DNA of 38,558 nucleotides from Elusimicrobiota bacterium (GCA_040757695.1 JBFLWK010000017.1:1-38558), one strand, 5' to 3'; numbered from the stretch's first letter, positions 9,552-18,033 are shown. Translations and numbers: made by a program. Notes: generated by a model from the letters alone, not told the origin.

Positions 9552-12193
9552 TTTTCATTTTTAATTATCTCTAAATCAGCCCAATTTTTGCCAATTTTTA
9601 CATCTACAACTACAGGAATATCAAGTTTAAGAGAATGTTCCATTTCGGTTTTTATCATTGGAATGAATGTATTGATTTCATTATCCTTAATTTCAAACAA
9701 AAGTTCGTCATGAACCTGAACCAACATCCTGCATCTTACATCTTGCATCTTGCATCTTTTATTTATGTTTATCATTGCGACTTTTATAATATCAGCGGCT
9801 GTGCCTTGAATCGGCGTATTGATTGCTGTTCGTTCTGCGAATGCACGCATCTGCTGGTTTTGGCTATTTATTTCAGGCAGGTATCTGATTCTACCTAACA
9901 GTGTTGTTACAAAACCTGTTTCTCTCGCATTTTTTATTGTTTCGGTTATCCAGTTTTTTACACCGCTATATTTTCCAAAATACTGGTCAATATATTTTTG
10001 TGCTTCTTCAGTTGTAATTCCTAATTGTTGTGAAAGTCCCCATGCCTGTTGTCCGTAGACGATACCGAAATTTATACCTTTTGCTCGGTTTCGCATCTCA
10101 GCAGTAATTTCTTCTTTTTTTAATCCGAAGACCTCTGATGCGGTTGATATGTGTATATCTCCGCCTTTCTGGAATGCTTCACAGAGCATTTTATCTTTTG
10201 TGATATGTGCGAGCACTCGCAGGTCAATTTGAGAATAATCCAACGATGCCAGAATATAGCCTGTTTCTGCAACGAAGCCGCGTCTAATTTTTTTGCCTAA
10301 TTCCGTTTTAACAGGTATATTTTGCAGATTCGGTTCTGATGATGATAGCCGACCTGTTGATGTAATTGTCTGGTTAAACGATGTATGGAGTCGTTTTGTT
10401 TGTGGATTGATTTTTTCTAACAATGCGTCTATAAAGGTTGATTTTAATTTTGATATTTCGCGATAATTTAACAACAATTTAGGCAGTTCTGCGGTTTGGG
10501 CGAGTATTGAAAGAACCTCTTCGTCGGTAGAGAAGCCTGTTTTTGTTTTTTTTACAGGCTGAAGCCCGAGTTTATCAAACAGGATATATGCAAGTTGTTT
10601 TGGTGAGTTTATATTAAACTCTTCACCAGCCATAGAGAATATCATTTTTTCCAGTTGCTGAAGTTGTTCTGAAAATTCGTGTGCTAAACTTCTCAGGTAT
10701 TTATCGTCCAGTTTAATACCTGTTTTTTCCATTTTATACAGAATTTCGGTTAATGGCATTTCAATATTCTGAAAAAGCGGCAACAATTTTTTGTCTGAAA
10801 GTTCAGATGTAAGCATTTGCGAACATTGTAAAATTAAGTTTGTCTTTTTGCCAAAAATATCTTTTGCTTCCTGGACCTCTATATTTTCAGGATTACCATT
10901 AAAATCATCCAGTTTAGTTCCAAGATATTCAATTCCAATCTCTACTAATGAATGATTTTTCCGAGATGGGTTCAGCAGGTAGGACGCGATTTCAGTATCA
11001 AAAACATTTCCGAACGAGTTGAACAAGATACCGTATTTATACAAAAAAGACAATTGTGATTTTATACTATGCGTAATTTTAACGATATTATTATTTTCAA
11101 ACAATGGTGTGAGATACCTGACAACCATTTCAACAGGTAATAGGTGGAATTGCGTTGTAGAACTCAATGTTTGATGACTGAGTGGGATATAGAATCCTGT
11201 ATTTTTTTGACAGGACAGACACCAGCCAGCATTAGAGACAAGGAATGCGAATTCATTTTTTGTTTTTATATATTCTACAAGTTTTTTTAAATCGTTTTCA
11301 GCCGACACTATTTTATAGTTTCCCGCTGTCTCTATTCCCCCCTTTTCCTCCGTCCCCATTTCCGGTATCAATGAAAAGAATTCCAGCCGTCGCAAGATAT
11401 CTATAAATTTTTTATTATCAGGTGCATTAGGCTTTAACTGCTCAAAATCAATTTCTATCGGTATATCGTTTACAAGTGTTACCAATTTTTTTGACAGGAT
11501 TGCTGAATTAAAATGCCGAGCAATCAGGTCTTTAACTTTCCCGTTAATTAGCATATAATTTTTCAAGATATTTTCTATACTACCGAATTGCTGGATAATT
11601 TTGGCAGCAGTTTTTTCGCCGATACCGGGCACACCGGGTATATTATCAGCTGTATCACCTGACAGCGCTAAAAAATCAACTACTCTTTCAGGTGCAACTC
11701 CCAATTTTTTGATAACCTCGTCTCTATCATACAAAATATCTTTAGGTTCATTCAGGACTTTAACTTTTTCATCCACAAGTTGCAATGCATCCTTATCGCC
11801 TGTAACAATCACTGTTTCAATAAGTGGCTGTTTTTTTGCTTTAGAAGATATAGTTGCTATCAAATCATCTGCCTCGTAACCTTCCTTTTCGTAGACTGTC
11901 AGGTTTAGTGCAGACATAATTTGTTTTATATACGGGAACTGGTTTTTTAGTTCATCTGTTGTTTTTTTTCGGTGCATTTTATATTCTGAAAACTCTTTAT
12001 GTCGGAAGGTAGGTGCAGGATAATCCAAGCAGACCGCGATATAATCGGGTTTATACTGTTTTAAAATTTTTAATAGCATTCTGGTAAAACCATACACAGC
12101 ATTTACCAACTCGCCTTTGGATGTAGTAAGATTTCGGATAGCATGGTATGCGCGGTGGATATAGGAATTCCCGTCAACAAGGTAGAGTGTCAT
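9548..12193 (-). CDS. polA: DNA polymerase I, proofreading domain apparently inactive
   Basis: 881 residues from ATG 12193 (MTLYLVDGNSYIHRAYHA). I reject an upstream start at 12265 because it adds 24 atypical residues encoded by a palindrome. Order: 5'-3' exonuclease (VTGDKDALQLV, LSGDTADNIPGVPGIGEKTA), a DnaQ-like domain, then the polymerase. The DnaQ acidic motif is lost: the place of FDTET reads FLVSNAGW, and the second motif reads IKSQLS. Proofreading is therefore probably absent. Polymerase motifs are intact: A as DYSQIDLR (E. coli has DYSQIELR), B as RNRAKGINFGIVYG, C as QVHDELLFE. A repeat (9726-9760) encodes CKMQDVRCRM before motif C. It runs directly into coaE. Confidence 0.96.
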   Translation of the reverse strand: MTLYLVDGNSYIHRAYHAIRNLTTSKGELVNAVYGFTRMLLKILKQYKPDYIAVCLDYPAPTFRHKEFSEYKMHRKKTTDELKNQFPYIKQIMSALNLTVYEKEGYEADDLIATISSKAKKQPLIETVIVTGDKDALQLVDEKVKVLNEPKDILYDRDEVIKKLGVAPERVVDFLALSGDTADNIPGVPGIGEKTAAKIIQQFGSIENILKNYMLINGKVKDLIARHFNSAILSKKLVTLVNDIPIEIDFEQLKPNAPDNKKFIDILRRLEFFSLIPEMGTEEKGGIETAGNYKIVSAENDLKKLVEYIKTKNEFAFLVSNAGWCLSCQKNTGFYIPLSHQTLSSTTQFHLLPVEMVVRYLTPLFENNNIVKITHSIKSQLSFLYKYGILFNSFGNVFDTEIASYLLNPSRKNHSLVEIGIEYLGTKLDDFNGNPENIEVQEAKDIFGKKTNLILQCSQMLTSELSDKKLLPLFQNIEMPLTEILYKMEKTGIKLDDKYLRSLAHEFSEQLQQLEKMIFSMAGEEFNINSPKQLAYILFDKLGLQPVKKTKTGFSTDEEVLSILAQTAELPKLLLNYREISKLKSTFIDALLEKINPQTKRLHTSFNQTITSTGRLSSSEPNLQNIPVKTELGKKIRRGFVAETGYILASLDYSQIDLRVLAHITKDKMLCEAFQKGGDIHISTASEVFGLKKEEITAEMRNRAKGINFGIVYGQQAWGLSQQLGITTEEAQKYIDQYFGKYSGVKNWITETIKNARETGFVTTLLGRIRYLPEINSQNQQMRAFAERTAINTPIQGTAADIIKVAMININKRCKMQDVRCRMLVQVHDELLFEIKDNEINTFIPMIKTEMEHSLKLDIPVVVDVKIGKNWADLEIIKNEK
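9726..9760. repeat. TGCATCTTA tandem tract inside polA
   Basis: Imperfect copies of GCATCTTACATCTTGCATCTT lie just before the codons of motif C, in frame. Confidence 0.75.
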
Positions 12194-12215
12194 AGGATAG
12201 CGAATAGTAAATAGT

Positions 12216-12237
12216 CGGCTCCGATAAATCGGAGCCG
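12216..12237. repeat. 22-nt perfect palindrome upstream of polA
   Basis: Two 10-base arms, CGGCTCCGAT and ATCGGAGCCG, flank AA. It lies just before the chosen polA start. No T-run follows on the minus strand, so a classical terminator is unlikely; it may affect polA leader RNA. Confidence 0.6.
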
Positions 12238-12271
12238 TAATCGGTAAAGCGAACACTTTTAGCAATAAGGC

Positions 12272-12298
12272 AAATTTCAGAATTTCAGAATTTCAGAA
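12272..12298. repeat. AATTTCAG triplicate
   Basis: Three direct copies of AATTTCAG lie in the gap between polA and the MotB-like gene. Confidence 0.7.
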
Positions 12299-12354
12299 AA
12301 GTGAAATACAGAAAACATCCTTACATGATTTGAATTTACTAGAACATTTGTCCT

Positions 12355-12419
12355 GGAGGTTAAGGCAATGCACTTAACCAATAAGGCGATTGCTCCTGAA
12401 CAAGCCTGTCCCAACCTCC
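12355..12419. other. Possible structured RNA with two competing stems, upstream of polA
   Basis: GGAGGTT (12355-12361) pairs with AACCTCC (12413-12419) around a 51-base interior. GGTTAAG (12358-12364) can instead pair with CTTAACC (12373-12379). The two stems share bases, so they exclude each other. No known family signature was recognised: there is no SRP GGAA domain and no tRNA T-loop. It could be a leader element of polA, a small RNA, or another inverted repeat of this genome. Confidence 0.35.
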
Positions 12420-12440
12420 AAAAAGATTGGTGTAGTGGTA

Positions 12441-13211
12441 TTATGGTTGATAAGGGATTAGGAGTTCTGTATCTTTAACCACTTTACCGGAGTTATCAAT
12501 TTTATCAGGGTTGAGTTGCCGAATTTTATCGGTATGTTCTTCAGTTCCCAGGAACTTTTTTACGATTTCAGATATATTCTCTTCGCCAGTTGTTTTATAG
12601 TAGATAAATCTTTTTGGTAATTCTTTTTTAATTCGCATAATACAGATTTCAATCCGTCTATTTTTTGCTCTATCTTGTTCAGTTTTATTTGATGCGACTG
12701 GATTAAACTCGCCATAACCACGAACCTGCAATCGTTTAGGTTCAAGCCCGTTTTTGAGCAGTTCACTACCGACGCTCCAGCCTCGTGCTGCGGACAGAAA
12801 CCAGTTATCTTTATACTTACCGCCGTATAGAGGTTTAGAGTCCGCATGACCTGCCACAATAATCTCGCCTGGTATTTGTTGTAATTCCGGTATAAGTTCC
12901 TGTAATATTTTTACAAATTCAGGTTTAAGTTCTGCGGATGCCGGCTTAAAAATTATATCTTGTGATAGTGTAACATTTATTCTATCAATAGATACATTTA
13001 CTTTACCGAACTGCTGTAATTTTTTCACAATCAGCATATTTTCTGAAACTTGGGTTGCTTTCTGGTATGCTTGGGTTAATGCGAACAGCAGCAAGAAAAA
13101 CATCATCAGGTTTGTCATCATATCACCGTAAGATACAATCCACATATTCGGGTCTAATTCAGCTGACTCGCCAAATCGTCTGCCAAAAAATACTGTTTTT
13201 TTAGTTCTCAT
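12441..13211 (-). CDS. MotB-like stator protein 2 (OmpA domain plus LysM-like tail)
   Basis: 256 residues. The membrane helix near residues 25-48 carries the proton- or sodium-binding aspartate in YGDMMTNLMMFFLLLFAL. An OmpA/MotB peptidoglycan-binding domain follows (GHADSKPLYGGKYKDNWFLSAARGWSVG, then RVQVRGYGE-like and NRRIEI segments). The last 50 residues resemble a degenerate LysM (NISEIVKKFLG, IRQLNPDKI, LLIPYQP). It overlaps the upstream MotB-like gene by 4 bases. Presumed role: anchoring an ion-driven stator to the cell wall. Two different MotB proteins with one MotA suggest a mixed dimer. Confidence 0.88.
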   Translation of the reverse strand: MRTKKTVFFGRRFGESAELDPNMWIVSYGDMMTNLMMFFLLLFALTQAYQKATQVSENMLIVKKLQQFGKVNVSIDRINVTLSQDIIFKPASAELKPEFVKILQELIPELQQIPGEIIVAGHADSKPLYGGKYKDNWFLSAARGWSVGSELLKNGLEPKRLQVRGYGEFNPVASNKTEQDRAKNRRIEICIMRIKKELPKRFIYYKTTGEENISEIVKKFLGTEEHTDKIRQLNPDKIDNSGKVVKDTELLIPYQP

Positions 13212-13852
13212 AGTTCGTCTTTATAGAGGATATACAATTCTATTCGGCGGTTTAACGCTCTATGCTGTGCTGTATTATTTGGATATAGTGGCTGGTATTC
13301 GCCGTAGCCGGCTACTGACAGTCGTTTCGGGTTGATACCTTTTTTCTGAAAGAATTTTACAACACTGCGTGCTCTATCTAATGACAGTTCCCAGTTAGAC
13401 GAGTATCTCAATTCCCGTTTGATTGGTATATTATCCGTATGTCCTTCTATAATAACTTTATATGGCACATCAGAAAGCCAGGTAGCCAGTTTTTCAAGTG
13501 GCTGTTTTGTTTGTTCTTTCAAGACCGCGCTACCTAAATCAAACAGTACAGGTGTATCAAACACGATTCGGATACCTTGTGCTGTAGTTTCTGTTTTGAT
13601 TATTTTTTCAAAATCAGGCGGTATTTGTTGTTCTTTTTTTACTATTTTTATATCCAGTCTACCTCTACCAAAAGTTGTCACAAAACTCATCTGTGCAATA
13701 CGCTGGGTTTCCAGTGTTGCTCGGGTTAACGCCCATAGCATCAAAAAGAACAGCATCAGGTTTGTCATCATATCAGAATAGATAGTAAGCCAGATTGGTG
13801 TTGTTGCGCGTTCTCCACCCCAGAAGGTAATTTTTTTGAATTTTTTTTCCAT
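13208..13852 (-). CDS. MotB-like stator protein 1
   Basis: 214 residues. A short basic N-terminus precedes a single helix (about 20-42) with the conserved aspartate in YSDMMTNLMLFFLMLWAL. A plug/linker region and an OmpA-like domain follow (IIEGHTDNIPIKRELRYSSN, LSLDRARSVVKFF, LSVAGYGEYQP, RALNRRIELYIL). Length and layout are those of MotB, somewhat shorter than E. coli MotB. It lies 66 bases after motA and overlaps the second MotB gene as ATGA, so the three are surely one unit. Confidence 0.9.
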   Translation of the reverse strand: MEKKFKKITFWGGERATTPIWLTIYSDMMTNLMLFFLMLWALTRATLETQRIAQMSFVTTFGRGRLDIKIVKKEQQIPPDFEKIIKTETTAQGIRIVFDTPVLFDLGSAVLKEQTKQPLEKLATWLSDVPYKVIIEGHTDNIPIKRELRYSSNWELSLDRARSVVKFFQKKGINPKRLSVAGYGEYQPLYPNNTAQHRALNRRIELYILYKDEL

Positions 13853-13918
13853 AGAAAACCGCCAAACTGACGCGGAACTAAAACACAGAACAGACGCAGA
13901 ACAGCATTCGGTTCCTTT

Positions 13919-14677
13919 TTATTTTCTTGTTCTGTATGCGAGATATGCTGCCAGTTTTTTTCGTAAGATAAGCGGAATATCACCTGCTTGGATTGATAGT
14001 ATTCCTTCAATAACGACTTCTTTAGATAGAATTTCAGATTCTGATAGTGCATTCAGTTTTGATGCGATTGGCAGGAACACAAAATTAGTTGAAAAGATTC
14101 CATAGAAAGTTGTAGTTACAGCGATTGCCATAGATGCGCCCATTGTTTTTGGGTCTGCGAGATTTTTGAGCACCTGGACTACGCCGATAAGTGTACCTAA
14201 AAGCCCGAAGATAGGTGCGAGTGTGCCCATAGTTCTAAACACGCCTGCGTTTGCGTTGTGGCGTCTACGGATAAAAACGATTTCAGTTTCTAAATTGTCT
14301 CGGATTAAATCCGGTGCCAACCCATCAATCAGCATTTGCAGTCCTTCTTTCAAAAATCTATCTTCCATTGATGGAATATCTTCCTGTAAAGAATCCACAC
14401 CGGTTCTTTTTGCTTTTTCGCAGAGCATAATCAACTGGTTAATTATAATTTCAGGTTGCTGTCTGACTTTTTTAGGGAATAATACAAACAGTGATGCTCG
14501 CAGTGCAGTTTTTAGTTGTGTCCACGGCACACCAATTAGTACTGCACCCGATGTGCCACCAAACACAAGCACAGCGGCTAAAGGATTTATCAATAATTCT
14601 ACAATCCCGCCATGATACATTACATAATAAACCGCACTAAACCCAATTACTAACCCAACTATTGTTAGAATATCCAC
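13919..14677 (-). CDS. motA: MotA-like stator channel protein
   Basis: 252 residues with four membrane helices (about 2-20, 30-50, 150-172, 183-205). The conserved segments MGTLAPIFGLLGTLIGVV and TTTFYGIFSTNFVFLPIASKL contain the two functional prolines of MotA. The cytoplasmic loop keeps charged residues (ETEIVFIRRRHN) of the kind that face FliG. Start is GTG at 14677, MDILTIVGLVIG. With MotB it should form an ion channel that turns ion flow into torque. The FliG-like partner is encoded just upstream. Confidence 0.92.
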   Translation of the reverse strand: MDILTIVGLVIGFSAVYYVMYHGGIVELLINPLAAVLVFGGTSGAVLIGVPWTQLKTALRASLFVLFPKKVRQQPEIIINQLIMLCEKAKRTGVDSLQEDIPSMEDRFLKEGLQMLIDGLAPDLIRDNLETEIVFIRRRHNANAGVFRTMGTLAPIFGLLGTLIGVVQVLKNLADPKTMGASMAIAVTTTFYGIFSTNFVFLPIASKLNALSESEILSKEVVIEGILSIQAGDIPLILRKKLAAYLAYRTRK

Positions 14678-14685
14678 TTTAAGTT

Positions 14686-14760
14686 TTTTGAGTTTATTGA
14701 GTTCATTGAGTTCATTTGGTTTTCAACTCAACAAACCCAATAAACCCAACAAACGCAACT
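14686..14760. repeat. Inverted short tandem arrays between motA and the FliF-FliG gene
   Basis: GAGTTTATTGAGTTCATTGA units on the left and CAACAAACCCAATAAACCCA units on the right are inverted relative to each other around TTTTC, making a roughly 75-base imperfect hairpin in the leader of motA. Confidence 0.75.
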
Positions 14761-14766
14761 AACCCG

Positions 14767-16719
14767 TTATATTCCTCTTTCTTTTCTTAATCGTTCTTTT
14801 ATTCTTGCAAGTCGTTCCTCTCTGGTTTCTGTATTTAGTTCTTCGGGTGCGAGTGTTTGTTCCTCAACTGATGGAGTCAGGATAGGTTCTGTTTCTTCTT
14901 CTGTTGGTGTTGGAACTGGCTCTATTTCTTCAGGTGGTGGTGGTTTCTGTCGGAGTTGTTCTTTTATTCTTGCGAGTCGTTTTTCTCTGGGTTCTGTCTT
15001 TAATTCCTCAGGAGCGGGTGGGGAGGAAGGTTGTTCCTCAACTGACGGAGTCAGGATAGGTTCTGTTTCATCTTCTGTTAGTGTTGGGACTGGCTCTATT
15101 TCTTCAGGTGGTGGTGGTTTCTGTCGGAGTCGTTCTTTTATTCTTGCGAGTCGTTTTTCTCTGGTTTCTGTTTCTGTTTTCTCTTTCTCTATTGTAATTC
15201 CAGATTCTTGTTTTACTTCTGGTTGTTTTTCTTGAGGTATCTCGCCACCCTTTTCTCCCTTAACAATTGTAATTCTGCCCTCATTTCTGAACCGTCTCAT
15301 TATAAGTATAATTTTTCGTTCTTCTTCGTTAATTCTTATCTGTGGAACCATCTGGTTAAGTTCTATTTCCTGTTTTAACATTTCAGCGGCGCCCTGTGGT
15401 AGTGTTTTCAGTATTTTTTCGCGTGTAGATTTGTTTGCTGCTTTCAACCCGATTGCCCATGATGGTAGTGGTATCTCTCTGAAAAGTATCCTTAACCCAA
15501 TAGAATCAATATAGTTCAAATCATTTATCTCAAGCAGTTGTGATTTAACCTGTTCAAATAGTTGCGGATTTGAGACAGCTAATGCAGACAAAATATGTTC
15601 TGCGGTTTGTTTATCAGACCGTTCACAGAGTTCAATAATTTCCGCAGCACCGCCAATAAGGTAATCAATTTTCTTTTTAAGTTCTAACTCCATTATTTCA
15701 ACATCATCAGGTTCAAGTTGTTTTACAGAGCCAAGTTCAACTGCTACTTTTGATTGTAAGTCAGCAGGTAGTTGTGATAACACAAACGATGCCCAGTCAC
15801 TTTTCAGATAACTTAACACCAGTGCTACTCTTTCTGGTGATTCATCTTTTAACAGATATGCCAGGTTTCTGATGTTGCCTTCATTAACAAACGAAAACAG
15901 TTTTGGCTTACCCGATTTTCCGTCGTCAAGCGACATTACAAGCGACCCACCGCCGACACCACCGCCACCGCCGGCTGGTTGTCGTGGTATCAAATTATCC
16001 AAAGAAGGTGTTGGTGTAGCAGGTTTAGTAGAGAGTGTGCTAACGAGATGTTTAAAAAATACATTCAGCGGTCCAAACAAAAAATATGCAAATAAAAGGA
16101 CTCCTGATATCCACAGAACTGACGGCAAAGTTGCGATTGTTTGCCACCATGGTATATTTTTTTTATAAAATTCGGTTTTTTCAATTACCAGCGAATCACC
16201 CCGTGTGGTATTAAAATTAACAAGCCCTGTAATTAGTTTTCGTGCTTCTGCGACAATCGTATCGGGTATAGTTCTATCAAATTTTATTGTGACAGTAATT
16301 TTTTTGATAAACTTTTTTAATGTTTCTATTTCTTTTTCAGCCGGTGGCACAATCACCTGCACAGGTGCTGCTGCTGGTTTCTTTTGTTCTTCTTCTAACA
16401 GGTTTTTTTTGGTTGGTACACCTGGCAGGATATAGTCCTTAGTAATTTTTTTTGTTTCTGCTGGTGAAGTTAATTGTTCAATTTGAAGTTTTTCTCTTGG
16501 TTTTGCTTTTGCCAGTTCTTCTATAATTGGCTCTATATTTACGATAACGATAAAATCCTGTGGGCTTAATAATTTAGAAAGTGCGTCTGTTATTCGTTTT
16601 TCAATATTGGTTTCCAGTGTTAGTTTTTCACGGTCTATGTTATCAACACTGTAAAGTAAAGTGTAAAGTGTGAAGTGTAAAGTGTAAAGTAAAAAAAGGT
16701 ATGTACATATTTTTTTCAT
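14767..16719 (-). CDS. FliF-FliG hybrid: periplasmic FliF C-terminal domain, membrane helix, FliG domains
   Basis: 650 residues. Signal-like segment 1-24. Residues 26-190 resemble the C-terminal periplasmic part of FliF, ending in the hallmark NFNTTRGDSLVIEKTEFY. A membrane helix follows at about 199-220, then a glycine-rich linker. Residues about 265-490 match the FliG middle and C-terminal domains: ESPERVALVLSYL at the EHPQ position, LPADLQSKVAVELG, GGAAEIIELCERSDK, DSIGLRILFREI, and LIMRRFRNEGRI. The tail carries three copies of a module with RLARIKERLRQKPPPPEEI. FliF ring-building N-terminal domains are absent. Presumed role: rotor or stator contact protein placed in the inner membrane beside MotAB. 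Family match is by eye; the fusion is in one uninterrupted frame. Confidence 0.8.
   Translation of the reverse strand: MKKICTYLFLLYTLHFTLYTLLYSVDNIDREKLTLETNIEKRITDALSKLLSPQDFIVIVNIEPIIEELAKAKPREKLQIEQLTSPAETKKITKDYILPGVPTKKNLLEEEQKKPAAAPVQVIVPPAEKEIETLKKFIKKITVTIKFDRTIPDTIVAEARKLITGLVNFNTTRGDSLVIEKTEFYKKNIPWWQTIATLPSVLWISGVLLFAYFLFGPLNVFFKHLVSTLSTKPATPTPSLDNLIPRQPAGGGGGVGGGSLVMSLDDGKSGKPKLFSFVNEGNIRNLAYLLKDESPERVALVLSYLKSDWASFVLSQLPADLQSKVAVELGSVKQLEPDDVEIMELELKKKIDYLIGGAAEIIELCERSDKQTAEHILSALAVSNPQLFEQVKSQLLEINDLNYIDSIGLRILFREIPLPSWAIGLKAANKSTREKILKTLPQGAAEMLKQEIELNQMVPQIRINEEERKIILIMRRFRNEGRITIVKGEKGGEIPQEKQPEVKQESGITIEKEKTETETREKRLARIKERLRQKPPPPEEIEPVPTLTEDETEPILTPSVEEQPSSPPAPEELKTEPREKRLARIKEQLRQKPPPPEEIEPVPTPTEEETEPILTPSVEEQTLAPEELNTETREERLARIKERLRKERGI
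16648..16691. repeat. GTGTAAA tandem tract encoding a signal-peptide core
   Basis: GTAAAGTAAAGTGTAAAGTGTGAAGTGTAAAGTG-type units encode the hydrophobic core LYTLHFTLYTLLYS of the FliF-FliG hybrid. Confidence 0.8.
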
Positions 16720-16725
16720 TTTGTA

Positions 16726-17574
16726 TCATTTTGGTTCTTCTTCTGTTGATCTTTCTTCAGCCAGTGATGTATTTGCTGATTTTATCATTGCATCTACTTC
16801 CTGTTTCCATTTATCTATTTCTATATCACCCAGACGTCGTTGCCATGATTTTTCGTTTGAATCAAGCGTATCTTTCAACGCCTGAATTTCTCTATCTTTT
16901 GCAAAGATTTGTTCTTTGTACTCAAGTTCTAGTTCTTTCATTCGGTCGCCTGCTTTTTTCAATTCTTCTTCTAATTGATTCCGTCTATCACGCACAATCT
17001 GTATTTCTGATTCACCCTTTTGATATTCTGCTTCCCATTCTTTGATTTTTTTCTCCATCTCACGTTTCAGCACATTAAAATCTTTCTCTTTCATCTGCAG
17101 GATTTCATCCCATTTGTTCTGCTCGTCTTGCAGTCGGCTTTTGATCAGCGATGATTCTTCTTCTAATTTCCGAATTGTTGTATGCAATGTTTCTATTTTA
17201 ACATTCTGCTCGTCTATTTGTTTCTCATAATTCAGTTTCTGTTCTGTCATTCTTTTCTGCTGTGTATCAATTTCGGTTTCTTTGCCTGCGAGCAGGTTCT
17301 GTAATTGTTTAGTTAGACTTTCTAAAGACCGTATATTTTCTAAATGCTCGTTTATAGTCCGTTCTGATTTTTTCGCTTTTTCTTGCAGGTCAAAATTCAG
17401 AACATCAATCTGTGCCTTGAGTGATTTTATCTCTTTATCTTTAGCATCCAGTTCTTTAGAAAACCGCTCTCGCTGTCGTGCAAGTTCTAATGCAAACGAC
17501 TGCTTGACCGAATCCATCGTGCTTCTTAACGCGATAACCTTATCTTTTTCTTGTGCTGTTTTTTCCTGAGCCAT
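16726..17574 (-). CDS. Cytoplasmic long coiled-coil protein of the motor cluster
   Basis: 282 residues, almost entirely charged heptads (for example KELDAKDKEIKSLKAQ and MKELELEYKEQIFAKD), with no signal peptide or membrane helix. This indicates a long rod, probably dimeric. A perfect AAGGAGG stands 9 bases before ATG 17574. It ends 6 bases before the FliF-FliG gene. No family recognised. By position it could link the FliG-like part to other motor proteins, or act as a scaffold. Confidence 0.8.
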   Translation of the reverse strand: MAQEKTAQEKDKVIALRSTMDSVKQSFALELARQRERFSKELDAKDKEIKSLKAQIDVLNFDLQEKAKKSERTINEHLENIRSLESLTKQLQNLLAGKETEIDTQQKRMTEQKLNYEKQIDEQNVKIETLHTTIRKLEEESSLIKSRLQDEQNKWDEILQMKEKDFNVLKREMEKKIKEWEAEYQKGESEIQIVRDRRNQLEEELKKAGDRMKELELEYKEQIFAKDREIQALKDTLDSNEKSWQRRLGDIEIDKWKQEVDAMIKSANTSLAEERSTEEEPK

Positions 17575-17652
17575 TTTTGTTCCCTCCTTTTAACTTGCCG
17601 TTATTCTGTGCTCTTCTGCTCTTGTGCTTTTTATCTTGCGAGTTTGAAACCG

Positions 17653-17988
17653 TTAGCTTACCTGTTGTTGAATCAATTCTCCAAACCCTTTTTTCATAAT
17701 CTCTTGGTTTTGCTTCAGAAATTCAACTATGTCCTGATGTTGCTGCATTGCCTCTTTGTGCCTCTGTTCTGCTCTTTCGTCCATTTTTCTAAAGCCTTCA
17801 TCCATTCTTCTAAAGCCTTCATCCATTCTTCTAAAACCTTCATCCATTTTAGAACCAATCAGCCTGAATCCTTCATCTAACTTGTTCAACACTCTGCCAT
17901 TCTGCTTTAATACCCTGAACAAGACAATTGACGGATAAGCGCCAAGAAATGCAAAGTATAAAGCAAACATCAATTGTGCCAAGGTCAT
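17653..17988 (-). CDS. Small membrane-anchored heptad-repeat protein
   Basis: 111 residues. An N-terminal membrane helix (about 5-25, LAQLMFALYFAFLGAYPSIVLF) is followed by four near-perfect copies of MDEGFRR and a coiled-coil tail with HQDIVEFLKQNQEIM. The DNA of the repeats is a 21-base unit (about 17780-17850). GAGGTGG lies before ATG 17988. A strong promoter stands at 18034-18062. No family recognised; probably a membrane-tethered partner of the neighbouring coiled-coil protein. Confidence 0.8.
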   Translation of the reverse strand: MTLAQLMFALYFAFLGAYPSIVLFRVLKQNGRVLNKLDEGFRLIGSKMDEGFRRMDEGFRRMDEGFRKMDERAEQRHKEAMQQHQDIVEFLKQNQEIMKKGFGELIQQQVS

Positions 17989-18033
17989 AAGCCACCTCTC
18001 ACATTACGCAATACTTTCTACTTCTTTAAAAAC

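Noticed and set aside
9548-12265. Longer polA start at 12265
   Set aside because: It adds 24 residues encoded by a palindrome and a repeat region; ATG 12193 matches the family N-terminus.
12355-12419. tRNA gene
   Set aside because: A 7-bp closing stem exists, but there is no T-loop (GGTTCRA), no plausible anticodon loop and the length is too short.
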